From Kineobactrum sediminis (GTDB taxonomy: Bacteria; Pseudomonadota; Gammaproteobacteria; Pseudomonadales; Halieaceae): DNA of 64,000 nucleotides. The stretch is taken from the NCBI RefSeq assembly GCF_002868715.1, contig NZ_PKLZ01000008.1, forward strand, positions 124,001 to 188,000. Reading direction: 5' to 3'. The stretch's first letter is position 1; every line of letters begins with the position of its first letter. Under the pieces are notes generated by a model. It had not been told where the DNA came from and ran no database searches. It was given only the letters and a program-made list of their open reading frames with translations. Below, one piece after another: positions 44,960 through 55,403 of this stretch. Position numbers and translations under genes: made by a program.

Positions 44960-47900
44960 ATGTTCAGATCCCTGGTAGACGCCACGCCCTGGCCCGCCAA
45001 ACCCGGCAGCCGCACCGCACTGGGCCCTTTTCATGGCTGCGCCGAGGCGCGCTGTATTGCCGAGCTGGCACGTCCCGGGGAATTATTGCTGGTGGTCACT
45101 GCCGACACCAGCTCGGCGCTGGCACTGGAACGGGAACTCCCCTTTTTTCTTGAGGAATCGATTGCCATTCTGGCGTTTCCCGACTGGGAAACCCTGCCCT
45201 ACGATAACTTCTCGCCCCACCAGGATATCGTATCGGAGCGTCTGGAGACCCTGTACCGACTACCCAGCCTGGCGACCGGGATCCTGATTGTCCCCATCCC
45301 CACACTGATGCACCGCTTGGCCCCCGCCGATTATATTGCCGGCTCCAGCCTTGTACTCTCCCCGGGCCAGACACTGGAGCTCACCAGTTTCAGGCGCAGC
45401 CTGGAACGCAACGGCTACCACAATGTGGATACGGTGTATGAGCACGGCGAATTTGCACTGAGGGGCGCCCTGCTGGATATTTTCCCGATGGGTAGTGATC
45501 GTCCGTTCAGGGTGGATATGCTGGATGACGAAGTGGACACCCTGCGTACCTTTGACCCGGAAACCCAGCGCACCATTGAAAAGGTAGACTCCATCAACCT
45601 GCTGCCGGCGCGCGAATACCCGCTGAATCCCGCGGCGATCAGCCGCTTCCAGATGAACTGGTACGATGCGTTTGAGGTTGACCACGACGCCTGCCCGACC
45701 TATGTGGAAGTCAGCGCCGGTCGTTCTCCAGGCGGCTGTGAATACTACCTGCCCCTGTTTTTCGAGCACTGCGCCACCTTGTTCGACTATCTGCCCCCGC
45801 AAACCCCGGTCATTGCCATCGGCGATCACTACCAGGCGGCACAGCGCTTCTGGGAGGACGCCAATGCGCGTTTCGAGGAGTATGGCGTTGATCCCCGCCG
45901 CCCCCTGCTGCCGCCCCGCCGCTGCTTCACCCCGGTGGAGGAGTTGTATCAGTTGCTCGGAACCTGCCCGGTGCTGGAGTTGCGCCGCAACGAAGACGCC
46001 CCGGTACATGTCACTACGCCGTCACACGCCCTGCCCGACCTGGCAACCCCCGGCGCCCGCCAGGCACCAGCCGATCGACTAAGGCACTTTCTGCAAAATC
46101 ACCCGGCCCCCCTGCTACTGTGCGCCGAATCGGCCGGACGCCGTGAAATGCTGTTGGAGACGCTGGCGGCACATGAGCTGACACCGCCGGAGGTGGCCAA
46201 CTGGCAGGAATTCATTGCCTCCGGCCTGGACTTCGCCATCACTATCGCCCCCATTGATCGCGGCATGTACTTTGGTCCCGAGCTGCCCACCCTGGTCTGC
46301 GAGTCACAGTTATTCGGCAACCGCGTTGCCCAGCGCCGGCGACGCAGCAAGACGGACGATAAAAGTACCGAGAACCTGTTCCGGGATATCAACGAGTTAC
46401 GCGAGGGCGCGCCGGTGGTGCACCTGGAACATGGCGTCGGCCGTTATCTCGGGCTGCAGACCCTGGGGGTGGAAGGCGCCGACACGGAATTTCTGGCGCT
46501 GGAATATGCCCACGGCAGCAAACTGTATGTACCCGTATCCTCGCTCCACCTGATCAGCCGCTATGCGGGCAGTGACCCGGACCTCGCACCACTGCACAAA
46601 CTGGGGTCCGACCAGTGGGAAAAGGCGCGACGCAAGGCCAGCGAAAGGGCCAGCGATGTCGCCGCCCAATTGCTGGAAGTGTATGCCAGACGGGAGGCTC
46701 GCGAGGGTTTCCGTTTCGAGTTACCGATCCCGGAATACGAGGAGTTTTCCGCCAGTTTTCCCTTCGAGGAGACCGCGGACCAGGCCGCGGCGATCTCTGC
46801 AGTGATTGATGATATGACCAGCCCCAGGGTCATGGACAGGCTGGTCTGTGGCGATGTCGGATTTGGCAAGACCGAGGTCGCTATGCGCGCTGCGTTTATT
46901 GCCGCGCAGAATGGCAAGCAGGTCGCGATACTGGTGCCCACCACCCTGCTGGCGCAACAGCACTTCAGCTCTTTCTCTGATCGCTTTGCCGACTGGCCGG
47001 TGACGGTTGATGTGCTGTCCCGCTTCAAATCAGGCAAACAGACCGATGCAGTAGCGCAACGCGCCGCCAGTGGCGAAGTGAATATTCTGATCGGCACGCA
47101 CAAGTTGCTGCAGCGGGATTTCAAATTCAAGGATCTCGGCCTGCTGATCATTGATGAGGAACACCGTTTCGGGGTCAAGCAGAAAGAGACGATCAAGGCA
47201 CTGCGCGCCGAGGTGGACATTCTTACCCTCACCGCAACACCGATTCCACGAACACTGAACATGGCCCTGGGCGGCATGCGCGATCTGTCGATTATCGCAA
47301 CGCCGCCGGCACGCCGGCTGTCGATCAAGACCTTTGTCCGCGAGCACAACATCGCCCTGGTTCGGGAGGCAGTCTTGCGCGAAACGCTGCGTGGTGGACA
47401 GGTGTACTACCTGCATAATGAAGTGCGAACGATCGAGGAAACCGCACGCAAACTGCGCGAACTGCTGCCCGACCTTTCAATCGGGGTCGCCCACGGCCAG
47501 ATGCGCGAGACCCAGCTGGAACAGGTGATGTCCGCATTTTATCACCAGCGCCACCACATCCTGCTGTGCACCACGATCATTGAAACCGGCATTGATATTC
47601 CCAATGCCAACACCATCATCATCGAGCGGGCAGACAAGTTCGGCCTGGCCCAGTTGCACCAGCTGCGGGGCCGGGTGGGCCGTTCGCATCACCAGGCCTA
47701 CGCCTACCTGCTGTGCCCGCCGCGTTCGGCGATTACCCCGGACGCGGAAAAACGCCTGGAGGCCATTGAAGCCGCCGGTGACCTCGGTGCGGGTTACCTG
47801 CTGGCAACCAATGATCTGGAGATCCGCGGTGCCGGGGAGCTGCTGGGTGACGAACAGAGCGGCCAGATACACAGTGTCGGCTTCTCCCTGTACATGACCA

Positions 47901-48424
47901 TGCTGCAACGGGCAGTGGCGGCGCTTCGACGGGGCGAGATCCCCAGCGTGGATGCACCGCTGGATGCCGGCACCGAAATCAACCTTCACCTGCCTGCACT
48001 GATACCGGAACAGTACCTGCCCGACATCAACACCCGGCTGGTACTTTACAAGCGTATTGCCGGTGCCGGCTCGGAAGATGACCTGCGGGCCATCCAGGTG
48101 GAAATGATTGACCGTTTCGGCCTGTTGCCCCCACAGGTAAAAAACCTGGTACAGGTCGCCCGGCTGCGGATACGTGCCGAGGCTATGGGTATTGCCGGGA
48201 TTGAGGTTGGCGCAAGCGGTGGTAACATCGATTTCAGGGAGTCCACCCAGGTGAACCCGTTAAGCCTCGTCAAGCTGGTACAATCGGACCCGAAAGCGTA
48301 CCAGCTGGCGGGAGCTACCAGGCTGCGATTCAAGCACGCACTGGACGACCCGGAACAGCGCCAGCAGTTTATCGACGACCTGCTGGATACTTTTGCCGCC
48401 GATGCCATGGAACCTGCCGCCTGA
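44960..48424 (+). CDS. mfd: transcription-repair coupling factor
   Basis: 1154 residues. Mfd removes RNA polymerase stalled at lesions and recruits UvrA. The UvrB-like N-terminus includes FPDWETLPYDNFSPHQDIVSERL-type text near 70-95, the RNA polymerase-interaction domain has HGVGRYLGLQTLGVEGADTEFLALEY near 490-515, the motor has Walker A GDVGFGKTEVAMRAA near 635 and DEEHRFGVKQKE near 735, then TATPIPRTLNMALGG, and the C-terminal TRCF domain from ~1000. All parts are present and the length is normal. uvrC is also in this window. Confidence 0.98.
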   Translation: MFRSLVDATPWPAKPGSRTALGPFHGCAEARCIAELARPGELLLVVTADTSSALALERELPFFLEESIAILAFPDWETLPYDNFSPHQDIVSERLETLYRLPSLATGILIVPIPTLMHRLAPADYIAGSSLVLSPGQTLELTSFRRSLERNGYHNVDTVYEHGEFALRGALLDIFPMGSDRPFRVDMLDDEVDTLRTFDPETQRTIEKVDSINLLPAREYPLNPAAISRFQMNWYDAFEVDHDACPTYVEVSAGRSPGGCEYYLPLFFEHCATLFDYLPPQTPVIAIGDHYQAAQRFWEDANARFEEYGVDPRRPLLPPRRCFTPVEELYQLLGTCPVLELRRNEDAPVHVTTPSHALPDLATPGARQAPADRLRHFLQNHPAPLLLCAESAGRREMLLETLAAHELTPPEVANWQEFIASGLDFAITIAPIDRGMYFGPELPTLVCESQLFGNRVAQRRRRSKTDDKSTENLFRDINELREGAPVVHLEHGVGRYLGLQTLGVEGADTEFLALEYAHGSKLYVPVSSLHLISRYAGSDPDLAPLHKLGSDQWEKARRKASERASDVAAQLLEVYARREAREGFRFELPIPEYEEFSASFPFEETADQAAAISAVIDDMTSPRVMDRLVCGDVGFGKTEVAMRAAFIAAQNGKQVAILVPTTLLAQQHFSSFSDRFADWPVTVDVLSRFKSGKQTDAVAQRAASGEVNILIGTHKLLQRDFKFKDLGLLIIDEEHRFGVKQKETIKALRAEVDILTLTATPIPRTLNMALGGMRDLSIIATPPARRLSIKTFVREHNIALVREAVLRETLRGGQVYYLHNEVRTIEETARKLRELLPDLSIGVAHGQMRETQLEQVMSAFYHQRHHILLCTTIIETGIDIPNANTIIIERADKFGLAQLHQLRGRVGRSHHQAYAYLLCPPRSAITPDAEKRLEAIEAAGDLGAGYLLATNDLEIRGAGELLGDEQSGQIHSVGFSLYMTMLQRAVAALRRGEIPSVDAPLDAGTEINLHLPALIPEQYLPDINTRLVLYKRIAGAGSEDDLRAIQVEMIDRFGLLPPQVKNLVQVARLRIRAEAMGIAGIEVGASGGNIDFRESTQVNPLSLVKLVQSDPKAYQLAGATRLRFKHALDDPEQRQQFIDDLLDTFAADAMEPAA

Positions 48425-49689
48425 TGCCCATCTTCAACTACCACCTGCCAGCCCGCCTGCTTTCCCTCGCCCTGGTAGTTGCCGCGCCGCTGGCCGTGGC
48501 CCAGACAGTGGATGACAGCCGCTGGTACAAGGTCGAAATACTGGTCATCGCGCACACGAACCCTGCCGCACTGCGGGCTGAGCACTGGCCGGCCCTGCCG
48601 TCGCTGGAGTACCCGGAGCCGGCCAGGTTCCTGCTGGACCCCGAACGCATCATCGCCAACCTTGAAAGCGTTGCCGCCCCCGGGCAAGCCCCGGCTGAAA
48701 CCCCCGAAAGTATCCCGGAAAGCGAAATAGACGAATTTGGTCGACAGTTAATTTACCTGCCGGCCGAGACATTTCCGGTTGAGGGCCTGCCAAGTGAGGA
48801 CTTGCCGGTTGCACCCGACGACCGCTCGGCATTGGCGGGCAACCCTGCTACAGACGACAGTACCGGCATACCAACAGAGCAGGCTGCGGGCGAACATGCC
48901 GAGCGCGCGAAAGAACCCGAGACAACCGACGCAGAGACCCCTCCCCGCCTGCCGGTGCCGTTTGTGCTGTTGCCAGCCAGCGAGCGTGAATTCCGCGGCA
49001 AAGCCGCCTACATGGAACGCAACGGACAATACCGGATCCTGTTTCATGAAACCTGGTGGCAACCGGTAGATGGCGAACAGGACGCCCTCCCGATCATCCT
49101 TGACCGCTCCGGTGACACGGGCACCTACCCGTTGCTACAGGGATCCATCGCCCTGCACCGATCACGTTTCCTGCATATTGCCACTCAATTATGGCTGAAC
49201 ACTGACGGCAGCTATCTGCCCGATGACTGGCAGATGCCGGCGCCACCCAAAGGTCCGGCCTCGCTGCAGGTTATAGAGCCGCCACCATTAAACCCGCCCG
49301 GCGATCCAGATAACCACGCCGACCCAGACACGCATGACGACGGCCTTATTGGGCTCGACCTTGAACCGTTGGCAGAACCAGAGCCAGGGCTGGCCATGGA
49401 AGCCCCTGAAATTGATGAGGCCGGTGCGCCACTATCGGAATCAGAATTGGATATTGACGACGAGCCGGGCTACCCCTATCGCCACGCGGTAGCACTGCAA
49501 CAAGAACGAAAAATGCGTTCCAATGAAGTGCATTATATTGATCACCCACTGTTCGGGGTAATCGTCAAATTCACCCCGCTGGAGGTCGACGACCTGAAAC
49601 AGGCCGACTACGACGAGGAAATTTCACCTTACCTTAGCCGACAGGCTGAACCGGAAGAGCCCGCAGCAGGGTCTCCAGCAGAGCTCTGA
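48424..49689 (+). CDS. csiV: CsiV family protein
   Basis: 421 residues, start overlapping the mfd stop by one base. A signal peptide (LLSLALVVAAPLAVAQ) precedes the CsiV core: WYKVEILVIAH, WPALPSLEYPEP, then a low-complexity acidic/Pro stretch near 70-180, and FRGKAAYMERNGQYRILFHETWWQP near 195-220, and a second conserved part RMRSNEVHYIDHPLFGVIVKFTPLE near the end. CsiV was named in Vibrio as a peptidoglycan-binding partner of the lytic enzyme regulator; the role here is inferred. The 3' end overlaps the MTIP phosphorylase gene by 56 bases in the opposite direction. Confidence 0.88.
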   Translation: MPIFNYHLPARLLSLALVVAAPLAVAQTVDDSRWYKVEILVIAHTNPAALRAEHWPALPSLEYPEPARFLLDPERIIANLESVAAPGQAPAETPESIPESEIDEFGRQLIYLPAETFPVEGLPSEDLPVAPDDRSALAGNPATDDSTGIPTEQAAGEHAERAKEPETTDAETPPRLPVPFVLLPASEREFRGKAAYMERNGQYRILFHETWWQPVDGEQDALPIILDRSGDTGTYPLLQGSIALHRSRFLHIATQLWLNTDGSYLPDDWQMPAPPKGPASLQVIEPPPLNPPGDPDNHADPDTHDDGLIGLDLEPLAEPEPGLAMEAPEIDEAGAPLSESELDIDDEPGYPYRHAVALQQERKMRSNEVHYIDHPLFGVIVKFTPLEVDDLKQADYDEEISPYLSRQAEPEEPAAGSPAEL

Positions 49690-50392
49690 CCACTGCAGCT
49701 TCGCGCCGCAGGATCTCCTGCATCATTGGCAGCGACAACGGTACATCGCCCAAACCCGCAGCCAGGTTGACCACCATGCATACCGATGCATAGGCAATAC
49801 CCAATTCCCTGGCCAGCGCGGCTTCCGGCATTCCGGTCATACCCACGATATCGCAACCATCGACGGCCATACGCCTCACTTCCGCCGCTGTTTCAAGCCG
49901 CGGCCCCTGGACTATTCCGTGCACACCCGAAGGCTCATAGCCGATACCCGCTCGGTCCGCAGCGTCAAGCAGTGCCAGGCGCAGGCCCAGATCATAGGGA
50001 TCGGTAAAATCGATGTGCAGCAGGCTGCCGGCGCTACCGTCGTCAAAGGTATGCTCGCGCCCCCAGGTATAATCGATCAGCTGATCGGGAATCACCAGCC
50101 GCCCGGGTTGCATTTCAGAACTGATACCTCCCACCGCATTAATGCCCACCACCTGCCGCACACCCAATGTATGCAGCGCCTGCAGATTGGCGCGGTAATT
50201 GATCCGGTGAGGGGGGATGGCCCTGGGGCTGCCGTGACGCTGTAAAAAAAAGACCTGGCGATCGGCTACACGCCCTTCCTGAATGGGGCGTGACGGAGCA
50301 CCGAAACGGGTATCGAGGTCGTGCTCACGGTCAATAGCCAGCCCCTCAAGCTGATCCACACCGGTACCCCCGATGATTCCCAGGGCGCTCAC
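49634..50392 (-). CDS. S-methyl-5'-thioinosine phosphorylase (MTAP-family)
   Basis: 252 residues from the GTG at 50392, which has GGGAAG 8 bases upstream; an earlier GTG at 50407 is in frame. The PNP/MTAP fold shows IIGGTGVDQLEGL, the phosphate-binding HGSPRAIPPHRINYRANLQAL, VGINAVGGIS, and VQGPRLETAAEVR near 180. The substrate pocket reads VVNLAAGLGD, with Asn as in 6-oxopurine-specific enzymes, rather than the Asp of adenosine-type MTAP, so it likely cleaves methylthioinosine in the polyamine by-product salvage route. From memory P. aeruginosa has this gene in the same place. Confidence 0.9.
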   Translation of the reverse strand: MSALGIIGGTGVDQLEGLAIDREHDLDTRFGAPSRPIQEGRVADRQVFFLQRHGSPRAIPPHRINYRANLQALHTLGVRQVVGINAVGGISSEMQPGRLVIPDQLIDYTWGREHTFDDGSAGSLLHIDFTDPYDLGLRLALLDAADRAGIGYEPSGVHGIVQGPRLETAAEVRRMAVDGCDIVGMTGMPEAALARELGIAYASVCMVVNLAAGLGDVPLSLPMMQEILRREAAVVRALLETLLRALPVQPVG

Positions 50393-50613
50393 GATGAGAC
50401 TTCCCACAGCGCTTTAGACAATTTTTTCATGTTGAGACCACCAGCGGAACAAGATTTGATTATAACCCTGTGGGAAGGGTATCAGGGAGCCCCTATGGGG
50501 ATACTGCAAGCGATTGATCTTCCACATAAACTTTTTGGCGCCTCAATCGTGGTTATTTCAGGTGATGGTTTTTAGACCAATAATACATAATGGACAGTGT
50601 GTGATGAGGTGGT
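50393..50613. other. intergenic region upstream of DUF6763-like gene
   Basis: 221 bases. It holds the 5' region of the phosphorylase and, on the plus strand, a GTATC/GATAC pair around a CCCCTATGGGG core at about 50477-50502. An 84-codon plus-strand frame (50321-50575) overlaps the phosphorylase and is not convincing. Confidence 0.5.
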
Positions 50614-50967
50614 ATGTTGATTATTCACTCGACAAAAGCGAGCAAGGATATGCATATACTGGATCCCATTATCGGCGCTTGGTACAAGGATCGCGATACC
50701 AACACACTGTTTGAAGTCGTGGCCTGGGACCCGTCTGCCGAGACTATCGAAGCCCAGCACCTGGATGGTGAAATTACCGAATATGACCTTGAGACCTGGC
50801 AACAGATGGCACTGCAGAAAGCGGAGGCGCCCGAGGACTGGCGCACGTCGTATGAGCTGCCCAGGGAAGATGCGCTGGACCCGGACACACCGTTGCACCC
50901 GGAACAATGGAATAGCCCCCTGACCACCATTGAACCCGACAGCCTTTACGGCGCAGAGGATTACTGA
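50614..50967 (+). CDS. small acidic DUF6763-like protein
   Basis: 117 residues from the ATG at 50614 (GAGG 4 bases upstream); an ATG at 50650 with [12 protein letters not shown] is an alternative start, since that is where conserved-looking sequence begins. The core is [42 protein letters not shown] and an acidic C-terminus ending EDY. It is predicted cytoplasmic with no motif of known function. It lies 71 bases upstream of lexA but LexA sites in between mean that lexA is separately promoted. Confidence 0.83.
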   Translation: MLIIHSTKASKDMHILDPIIGAWYKDRDTNTLFEVVAWDPSAETIEAQHLDGEITEYDLETWQQMALQKAEAPEDWRTSYELPREDALDPDTPLHPEQWNSPLTTIEPDSLYGAEDY

Positions 50968-50993
50968 GTGCCGCTTGTGGGTCGCGCCCTTTA

Positions 50994-51009
50994 CTGTATA
51001 TAATCACAG
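50994..51009 (+). promoter_or_regulatory. SOS box 1 (LexA operator)
   Basis: CTGTATATAATCACAG matches the CTG-N10-CAG LexA consensus. It lies 30 bases before the lexA ATG. Confidence 0.9.
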
Positions 51010-51012
51010 CCA

Positions 51013-51028
51013 CTGTACAAATACACAG
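51013..51028 (+). promoter_or_regulatory. SOS box 2 (LexA operator)
   Basis: CTGTACAAATACACAG is a second CTG-N10-CAG site, separated by 3 bases from the first, as in the doubly controlled E. coli lexA promoter. It ends 11 bases before the ATG. Confidence 0.9.
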
Positions 51029-51038
51029 ATGGCTGATC

Positions 51039-51641
51039 ATGGAAAAACTAACGCAGCGACAACAGCAGGTTCTGGATATCGTGCGCCAGCACATCGACCA
51101 AACCGGTTATCCGCCGACGCGTGCGGACATCGCCAGGGACCTCGGCTTCAAATCCGCCAATGCGGCTGAGGAGCACCTCAAGGCACTCGCCCGCAAGGGA
51201 GCCATTGAAATAATCCCGGGGGCCTCCCGGGGAATTCGCCTGCCCGACGCTCCGGGCATTCCTGTTATAGGCAGGGTCGCCGCAGGCAGTCCACTGCTTG
51301 CCCAGGAGCATATTGAGGATTACTGCGCACTACCGCCGACATTTTTCAAGCCCGCTGCCGATTACTTCCTGCGGGTCCAGGGCGACAGCATGATGGATGC
51401 CGGCATCCTTGATGGCGATTTGCTGGCTGTGCACAGCACTAACGTTGCCAGCAACGGCGATATTGTGGTCGCAAGAATTGAAGATGAAGTCACTGTCAAA
51501 CGGTTTCGCCGCGGGAGCAGCAAATTCATGGTGGAGTTGCTGGCGGAAAACCAGGATTTCCAGCCCATTCTTGTCGATTTGCGAGAGCAGGCTTTCGCCA
51601 TTGAAGGGCTAAGCGTCGGGGTACTGCGGCGCGGAGCCTGA
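51039..51641 (+). CDS. lexA: LexA repressor
   Basis: 200 residues. The N-terminal winged HTH runs to about residue 65 ([32 protein letters not shown]), followed by the linker with the autocleavage Ala-Gly in GRVAAGSP near 85, the catalytic Ser in [10 protein letters not shown] near 118 and the Lys in VTVKRF near 155. LexA represses SOS genes and is cut when RecA is activated. Two SOS boxes lie upstream, giving autorepression. In this interval no sulA gene follows, in contrast to Pseudomonas. Confidence 0.98.
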   Translation: MEKLTQRQQQVLDIVRQHIDQTGYPPTRADIARDLGFKSANAAEEHLKALARKGAIEIIPGASRGIRLPDAPGIPVIGRVAAGSPLLAQEHIEDYCALPPTFFKPAADYFLRVQGDSMMDAGILDGDLLAVHSTNVASNGDIVVARIEDEVTVKRFRRGSSKFMVELLAENQDFQPILVDLREQAFAIEGLSVGVLRRGA

Positions 51642-51663
51642 CGCCTGCCCCGGAGGCGGACCG

Positions 51664-51915
51664 TCAGTGCAGTATTCGATGCTCCGCGACAGGGTTGGCA
51701 TTCTCCGGTGCATCATCCTGCTCTACCAGGGTGGCGGCTGCCTGTAGCCCTGCCTGTATCATGACCTTCGCAACATCCAGGCCGTTATCCATCAGGTACA
51801 GTTGCGACTCCTCGGAAAAAGAAATGCGCAACAGCGGTTCGGAATCGTCACCGGACCGCTGCAACACGATTTCGCCATCGCCGTAATCAATAATCTCCAA
51901 TACTGAGGTAGGCAC
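51664..51915 (-). CDS. conserved small hypothetical protein
   Basis: 83 residues, acidic, with a beta-rich start (VLEIIDYGDGEIVLQRSG) and a helix-like middle (NGLDVAKVMIQAGLQAAATLVEQ). No motif is recognised. It is downstream of the DUF6586 gene on the minus strand with a 65-base gap, convergent with lexA, and is in the same place in related genera from memory. Confidence 0.75.
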   Translation of the reverse strand: MPTSVLEIIDYGDGEIVLQRSGDDSEPLLRISFSEESQLYLMDNGLDVAKVMIQAGLQAAATLVEQDDAPENANPVAEHRILH

Positions 51916-51980
51916 TCAATACTCCTGTTCATGAGGCTGGATTTTCAGTGTAGCAGGGCCCACTTCCGGCTGCCAGCCAG

Positions 51981-52445
51981 CTAGCACTCATCCAGCAGGT
52001 CGCCTATCTGCACCAGGCTGCTCTCCAGGTGTTGCGCCCATTGCTGAAAATCTTCCGGAAGGGGAATATCATCCGCGGTTCGGGCCAGACTACTACCGCC
52101 GCGGCTTGCCACGCTGTAGGTTGGCTGGCGTTGCAACTCCGCGAGCCAGCCGGCGTTTTCCAGACGGATAAATTCCTGTAGTTGTGCCGGCGTCGCCTTG
52201 CCCGGCGCCACTGCCGGAAGCTCAGCTACCGCATGCGGTATGCCTGCCGCCGGCTGTTCCTCGCCCACCAGGCCAAGCAACAGCCAACCATAGGCATCCA
52301 GAAGGTGTGCACGTACCCCAGGTGCGAATGCCTGCGCCAGGGTACTGGCGGGAATGGCCTGGCCGGCTCGCTGCTGTTCCCAACCCGCCAATACCAAACG
52401 GGCCAGATACAGCTTGTGATTAGCCTGCCCGCGCGCGGAACTCAT
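51981..52445 (-). CDS. DUF6586-like conserved protein
   Basis: 154 residues, helical, beginning [18 protein letters not shown] and containing [15 protein letters not shown] and [14 protein letters not shown]. No catalytic motif or signal peptide. The ATG overlaps the topA stop by 4 bases, so it is translationally coupled to topoisomerase I, as in Pseudomonas. The role is unknown. Confidence 0.85.
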   Translation of the reverse strand: MSSARGQANHKLYLARLVLAGWEQQRAGQAIPASTLAQAFAPGVRAHLLDAYGWLLLGLVGEEQPAAGIPHAVAELPAVAPGKATPAQLQEFIRLENAGWLAELQRQPTYSVASRGGSSLARTADDIPLPEDFQQWAQHLESSLVQIGDLLDEC

Positions 52446-55237
52446 GCCTTCTCCGATGCCTCTTTGCTAGCGGCTGTGGTCTTTGCATTGGCCTTTGTTT
52501 TCGTTTTGGCCTTTGGCTTGGTCTTGGTGGCGGACTTCGCCTTCGCCTTAGCCTTGGTTTTTGCCTTGGCCTTGGCCTTGGGTTTTGTTTTGCCCTTGCC
52601 GCCGCTGCTTTTGCCTTCCTCTGCCTGCCACACGCCGTTACGATAAAACGCTCGCCAGCCGGTGGGCTTGCCGTCCTGCTCGGTCATCACATACTGCTCG
52701 GCTGTTTTGCGGCTATAGCGAACCTGGCAGCGATTGCCCTCCGGATCAACCACGGGCGCACTGAACAGAAAGGTGTATTTGGGATCGATCTCATCCTGGT
52801 GTGGCAGCAGCTCATCAACGAAAGGCGCGCGGGTTTCCCGATTGCGGGGAAACTGGCTTGCAGCGAGAAACAGCCCCGCGGCACCATCGCGGAGGATGTA
52901 GTGATCCTCAACCTTCTCGCAGGCCAGCTCGGGCATGGGCACCGGGTCCATCTTCGGCGGCGCTGCCTCGCCACTGCGCAATAGCTTGCGGGTGTTCTTG
53001 CAGGTTTCCGAGGTGCAGCCAAAGTACTTGCCGAAACGCCCCGTCTTCAGCTGCATCTCCGCGCCACATTTATCGCATTCGAGTACCGGGCCGTCATAAC
53101 CCTTTATCTTGAACTTGCCCTCTTCCACTTCAAAACCCGGGCAGTCCGGGTTATTGCCACAGACGTGCAGTTTGCGCTGTTCGTCTATCAGGTAACTGTC
53201 CATGGCCGCGTTGCACAATGCGCAGCGGTGCTTGCTGCGTAAAAGGCGAGACTCGGCTTCATCATCCGCATCTTCGCGAATGGCTTCATCGCCCGGAGTC
53301 AGGTTAATGGTATTTTTGCAACGCTCCTTGGGTGGCAACGCGTAACCTGAACAGCCCAGGAAAACACCGGTACTGGCGGTACGTATTTGCATGGGCCTGC
53401 CGCACTTGCTGCAGGGAATATCGGTCATGGTGGGTTCATTGGGCTGCATACCCGCCGGCTCCGGCTCCACGGCCGTGTCCAGTAGCTCCCGAAAATCAGC
53501 GTAAAACATATCGAGCAGCTGGCGCCAGTCCAGCTCACCTTGCGCCACTTCATCGAGCCGCTCTTCCATTCGCGCGGTAAAGCCGTAATCCAGTAACTCA
53601 GTGAAGCTGTTCTGCAGGCGCTGGGTGACGATATCGCCCATTTTCTCCGCATAAAACCGTTTGTTCTCCAGGCGCACATAACCGCGGTCCTGAATCGTCG
53701 ATATGATCGACGCGTAGGTCGAGGGACGGCCGATACCCCGTTTCTCAAGCTCACGCACCAGGCTGGCTTCGCCATAACGCGGCGCCGGTTTGGTAAAGTG
53801 CTGTACGGGTTCAAGCGCCTGTAAGGCCAGAGTGTCGCCCTGCTGGATATCAGGCAGCACAGCGTCATCTCCCTTGCGACCCGCGGAGGACTGAACCCGG
53901 GTATACCCGTCAAAGCGTATGATCCGGCCTTTTGCCGACAGTTCATACTCGCCTGCCGCTACGGTTACGGTGGTTGCGGTGTACTCTGCAGGTGTCATCT
54001 GGCAGGCCACAAACTGGCGCCAGATCATCTCGTAGAGTCGCTCTGCATCCCGTTCCATTCCCTGCAGATTTGATTGCAGCACCATGACATCCGAAGGACG
54101 TATTGCTTCATGCGCCTCCTGCGCGCCCTCCTTGCTGCTATAACGATTGGGCTTTTCCGGCAGGTAAGCGGGAGGAAAATTGCCGGCAATATAATCTCGA
54201 CAGGCGCTCACGGCATCCGCGCCCAGATTGGTCGAATCGGTACGCATATAGGTAATGTAGCCCGCCTCATACAGGCGCTGAGCCATCATCATGGTCTTTT
54301 TCACCGAAAAACCCAGTCGCGTACTTGCCGCCTGCTGTAACGTTGAGGTAATGAACGGTGCCGATGGTTTCGAACGGGTGGGTTTGTCCTCTCGCTGGCT
54401 GACCTTGTAGGGCAACTGCTCAAGCTCGGCGGTAGCTGCACTGGCCACGGCTTCATTGTCGGGACGGAATTGTTCACCACGATGCTTGCGAACCTGGAAT
54501 TTTATGGCGTCCGCGCCACTCGGCAGCAGGTCCGCATGTATTTCCCAGTACTCCTGCGGCATGAAGGCGCGTATTTCCCGCTCACGCTCCACGATCAACC
54601 GCACCGCCACCGACTGCACCCGTCCCGCAGACAAGCCTCGGGCGACCTTTGCCCATAACAGTGGCGACACCATATAACCTACAACCCTGTCGAGGAAACG
54701 GCGCGCCTGCTGGGCATTAACTCTATTCTGGTCGACCTGTGTTGGCTGCTTGAATGCTTCCGTTATCGCTTTTTTGGTGATCTCGTTGAATACGACACGC
54801 TGGTAGCGCGACTCGTCGCCGCCTATGGCTTCCCGCAGGTGCCAGGCAATCGCCTCCCCCTCGCGGTCAAGGTCGGTCGCGAGGTAAATGGCGTCACTGG
54901 TAGCCGCAAGCTTGCGTAATTCGGCGACCACTTTTTCCTTGCCCGGTAGTATCTCGTAGGACGCCTTCCAGCCATGCTCAGGGTCTATGCCCATACGCCG
55001 AACCAGCTGCTGCCGGGCTTTGTGCTTCTTGTGCTCGGCTTTTTCGTCCGGCGACATTTTCCGGGTAATCGCGGCCTGTGCTGCGCGCTCCTTGGCGTCA
55101 ACCGGCCCGGAGCTGCCGGCTGTCGGCAGGTCCCGGATATGGCCAATACTGGATTTCACAATGAAATCCGGGCCCAGATATTTGTTGATGGTCTTCGCCT
55201 TGGCGGGCGACTCAACGATAACGAGTGATTTACCCAT
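52442..55237 (-). CDS. topA: DNA topoisomerase I
   Basis: 931 residues from the ATG at 55237 (CAGGAG upstream); an in-frame extension to 55291 is not conserved. Type IA enzyme that relaxes negative supercoils. The TOPRIM domain opens with [14 protein letters not shown] and has [15 protein letters not shown] near 110; the active-site Tyr is in [13 protein letters not shown] near 315. Three C-terminal zinc fingers are in [18 protein letters not shown] and CDKCGAEM. The last ~50 residues are an Lys/Ala/Thr-rich repeat, longer than in E. coli, with the sequence [16 protein letters not shown]. The tail is probably a DNA- or RNA-polymerase-contacting extension. Confidence 0.98.
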   Translation of the reverse strand: MGKSLVIVESPAKAKTINKYLGPDFIVKSSIGHIRDLPTAGSSGPVDAKERAAQAAITRKMSPDEKAEHKKHKARQQLVRRMGIDPEHGWKASYEILPGKEKVVAELRKLAATSDAIYLATDLDREGEAIAWHLREAIGGDESRYQRVVFNEITKKAITEAFKQPTQVDQNRVNAQQARRFLDRVVGYMVSPLLWAKVARGLSAGRVQSVAVRLIVEREREIRAFMPQEYWEIHADLLPSGADAIKFQVRKHRGEQFRPDNEAVASAATAELEQLPYKVSQREDKPTRSKPSAPFITSTLQQAASTRLGFSVKKTMMMAQRLYEAGYITYMRTDSTNLGADAVSACRDYIAGNFPPAYLPEKPNRYSSKEGAQEAHEAIRPSDVMVLQSNLQGMERDAERLYEMIWRQFVACQMTPAEYTATTVTVAAGEYELSAKGRIIRFDGYTRVQSSAGRKGDDAVLPDIQQGDTLALQALEPVQHFTKPAPRYGEASLVRELEKRGIGRPSTYASIISTIQDRGYVRLENKRFYAEKMGDIVTQRLQNSFTELLDYGFTARMEERLDEVAQGELDWRQLLDMFYADFRELLDTAVEPEPAGMQPNEPTMTDIPCSKCGRPMQIRTASTGVFLGCSGYALPPKERCKNTINLTPGDEAIREDADDEAESRLLRSKHRCALCNAAMDSYLIDEQRKLHVCGNNPDCPGFEVEEGKFKIKGYDGPVLECDKCGAEMQLKTGRFGKYFGCTSETCKNTRKLLRSGEAAPPKMDPVPMPELACEKVEDHYILRDGAAGLFLAASQFPRNRETRAPFVDELLPHQDEIDPKYTFLFSAPVVDPEGNRCQVRYSRKTAEQYVMTEQDGKPTGWRAFYRNGVWQAEEGKSSGGKGKTKPKAKAKAKTKAKAKAKSATKTKPKAKTKTKANAKTTAASKEASEKA

Positions 55238-55338
55238 AAACTCCTGCAAAAGGCCGCTGGCGAGTTCCAGGCCGGGCCAAAAAAGTGGCATATATAAGGG
55301 CCAAGCCGGCCCGGGTCAAGCAAAACACCGAAAAGTAC

Positions 55339-55362
55339 CACCCGGATTTCTCGTCCCGGGTG
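55339..55362. terminator. possible terminator hairpin upstream of topA
   Basis: CACCCGG and CCGGGTG (seven pairs, ten-base loop) sit between the minus-strand membrane-anchored gene and topA. On the minus strand it is followed by GTACTTTTCGG, a weak T run, so it could end the upstream transcript. Confidence 0.4.
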
Positions 55363-55403
55363 CCTTTGGCGCACTATAGCAAGCCGGAATCGCGGGCCTG
55401 GTA

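Noticed and set aside
52450-52620. Repetitive pattern that could be mistaken for a CRISPR or tandem repeat
   Set aside because: It is the coding sequence of the Lys/Ala-rich TopA tail; the units are 6-12 bases and have no spacers.
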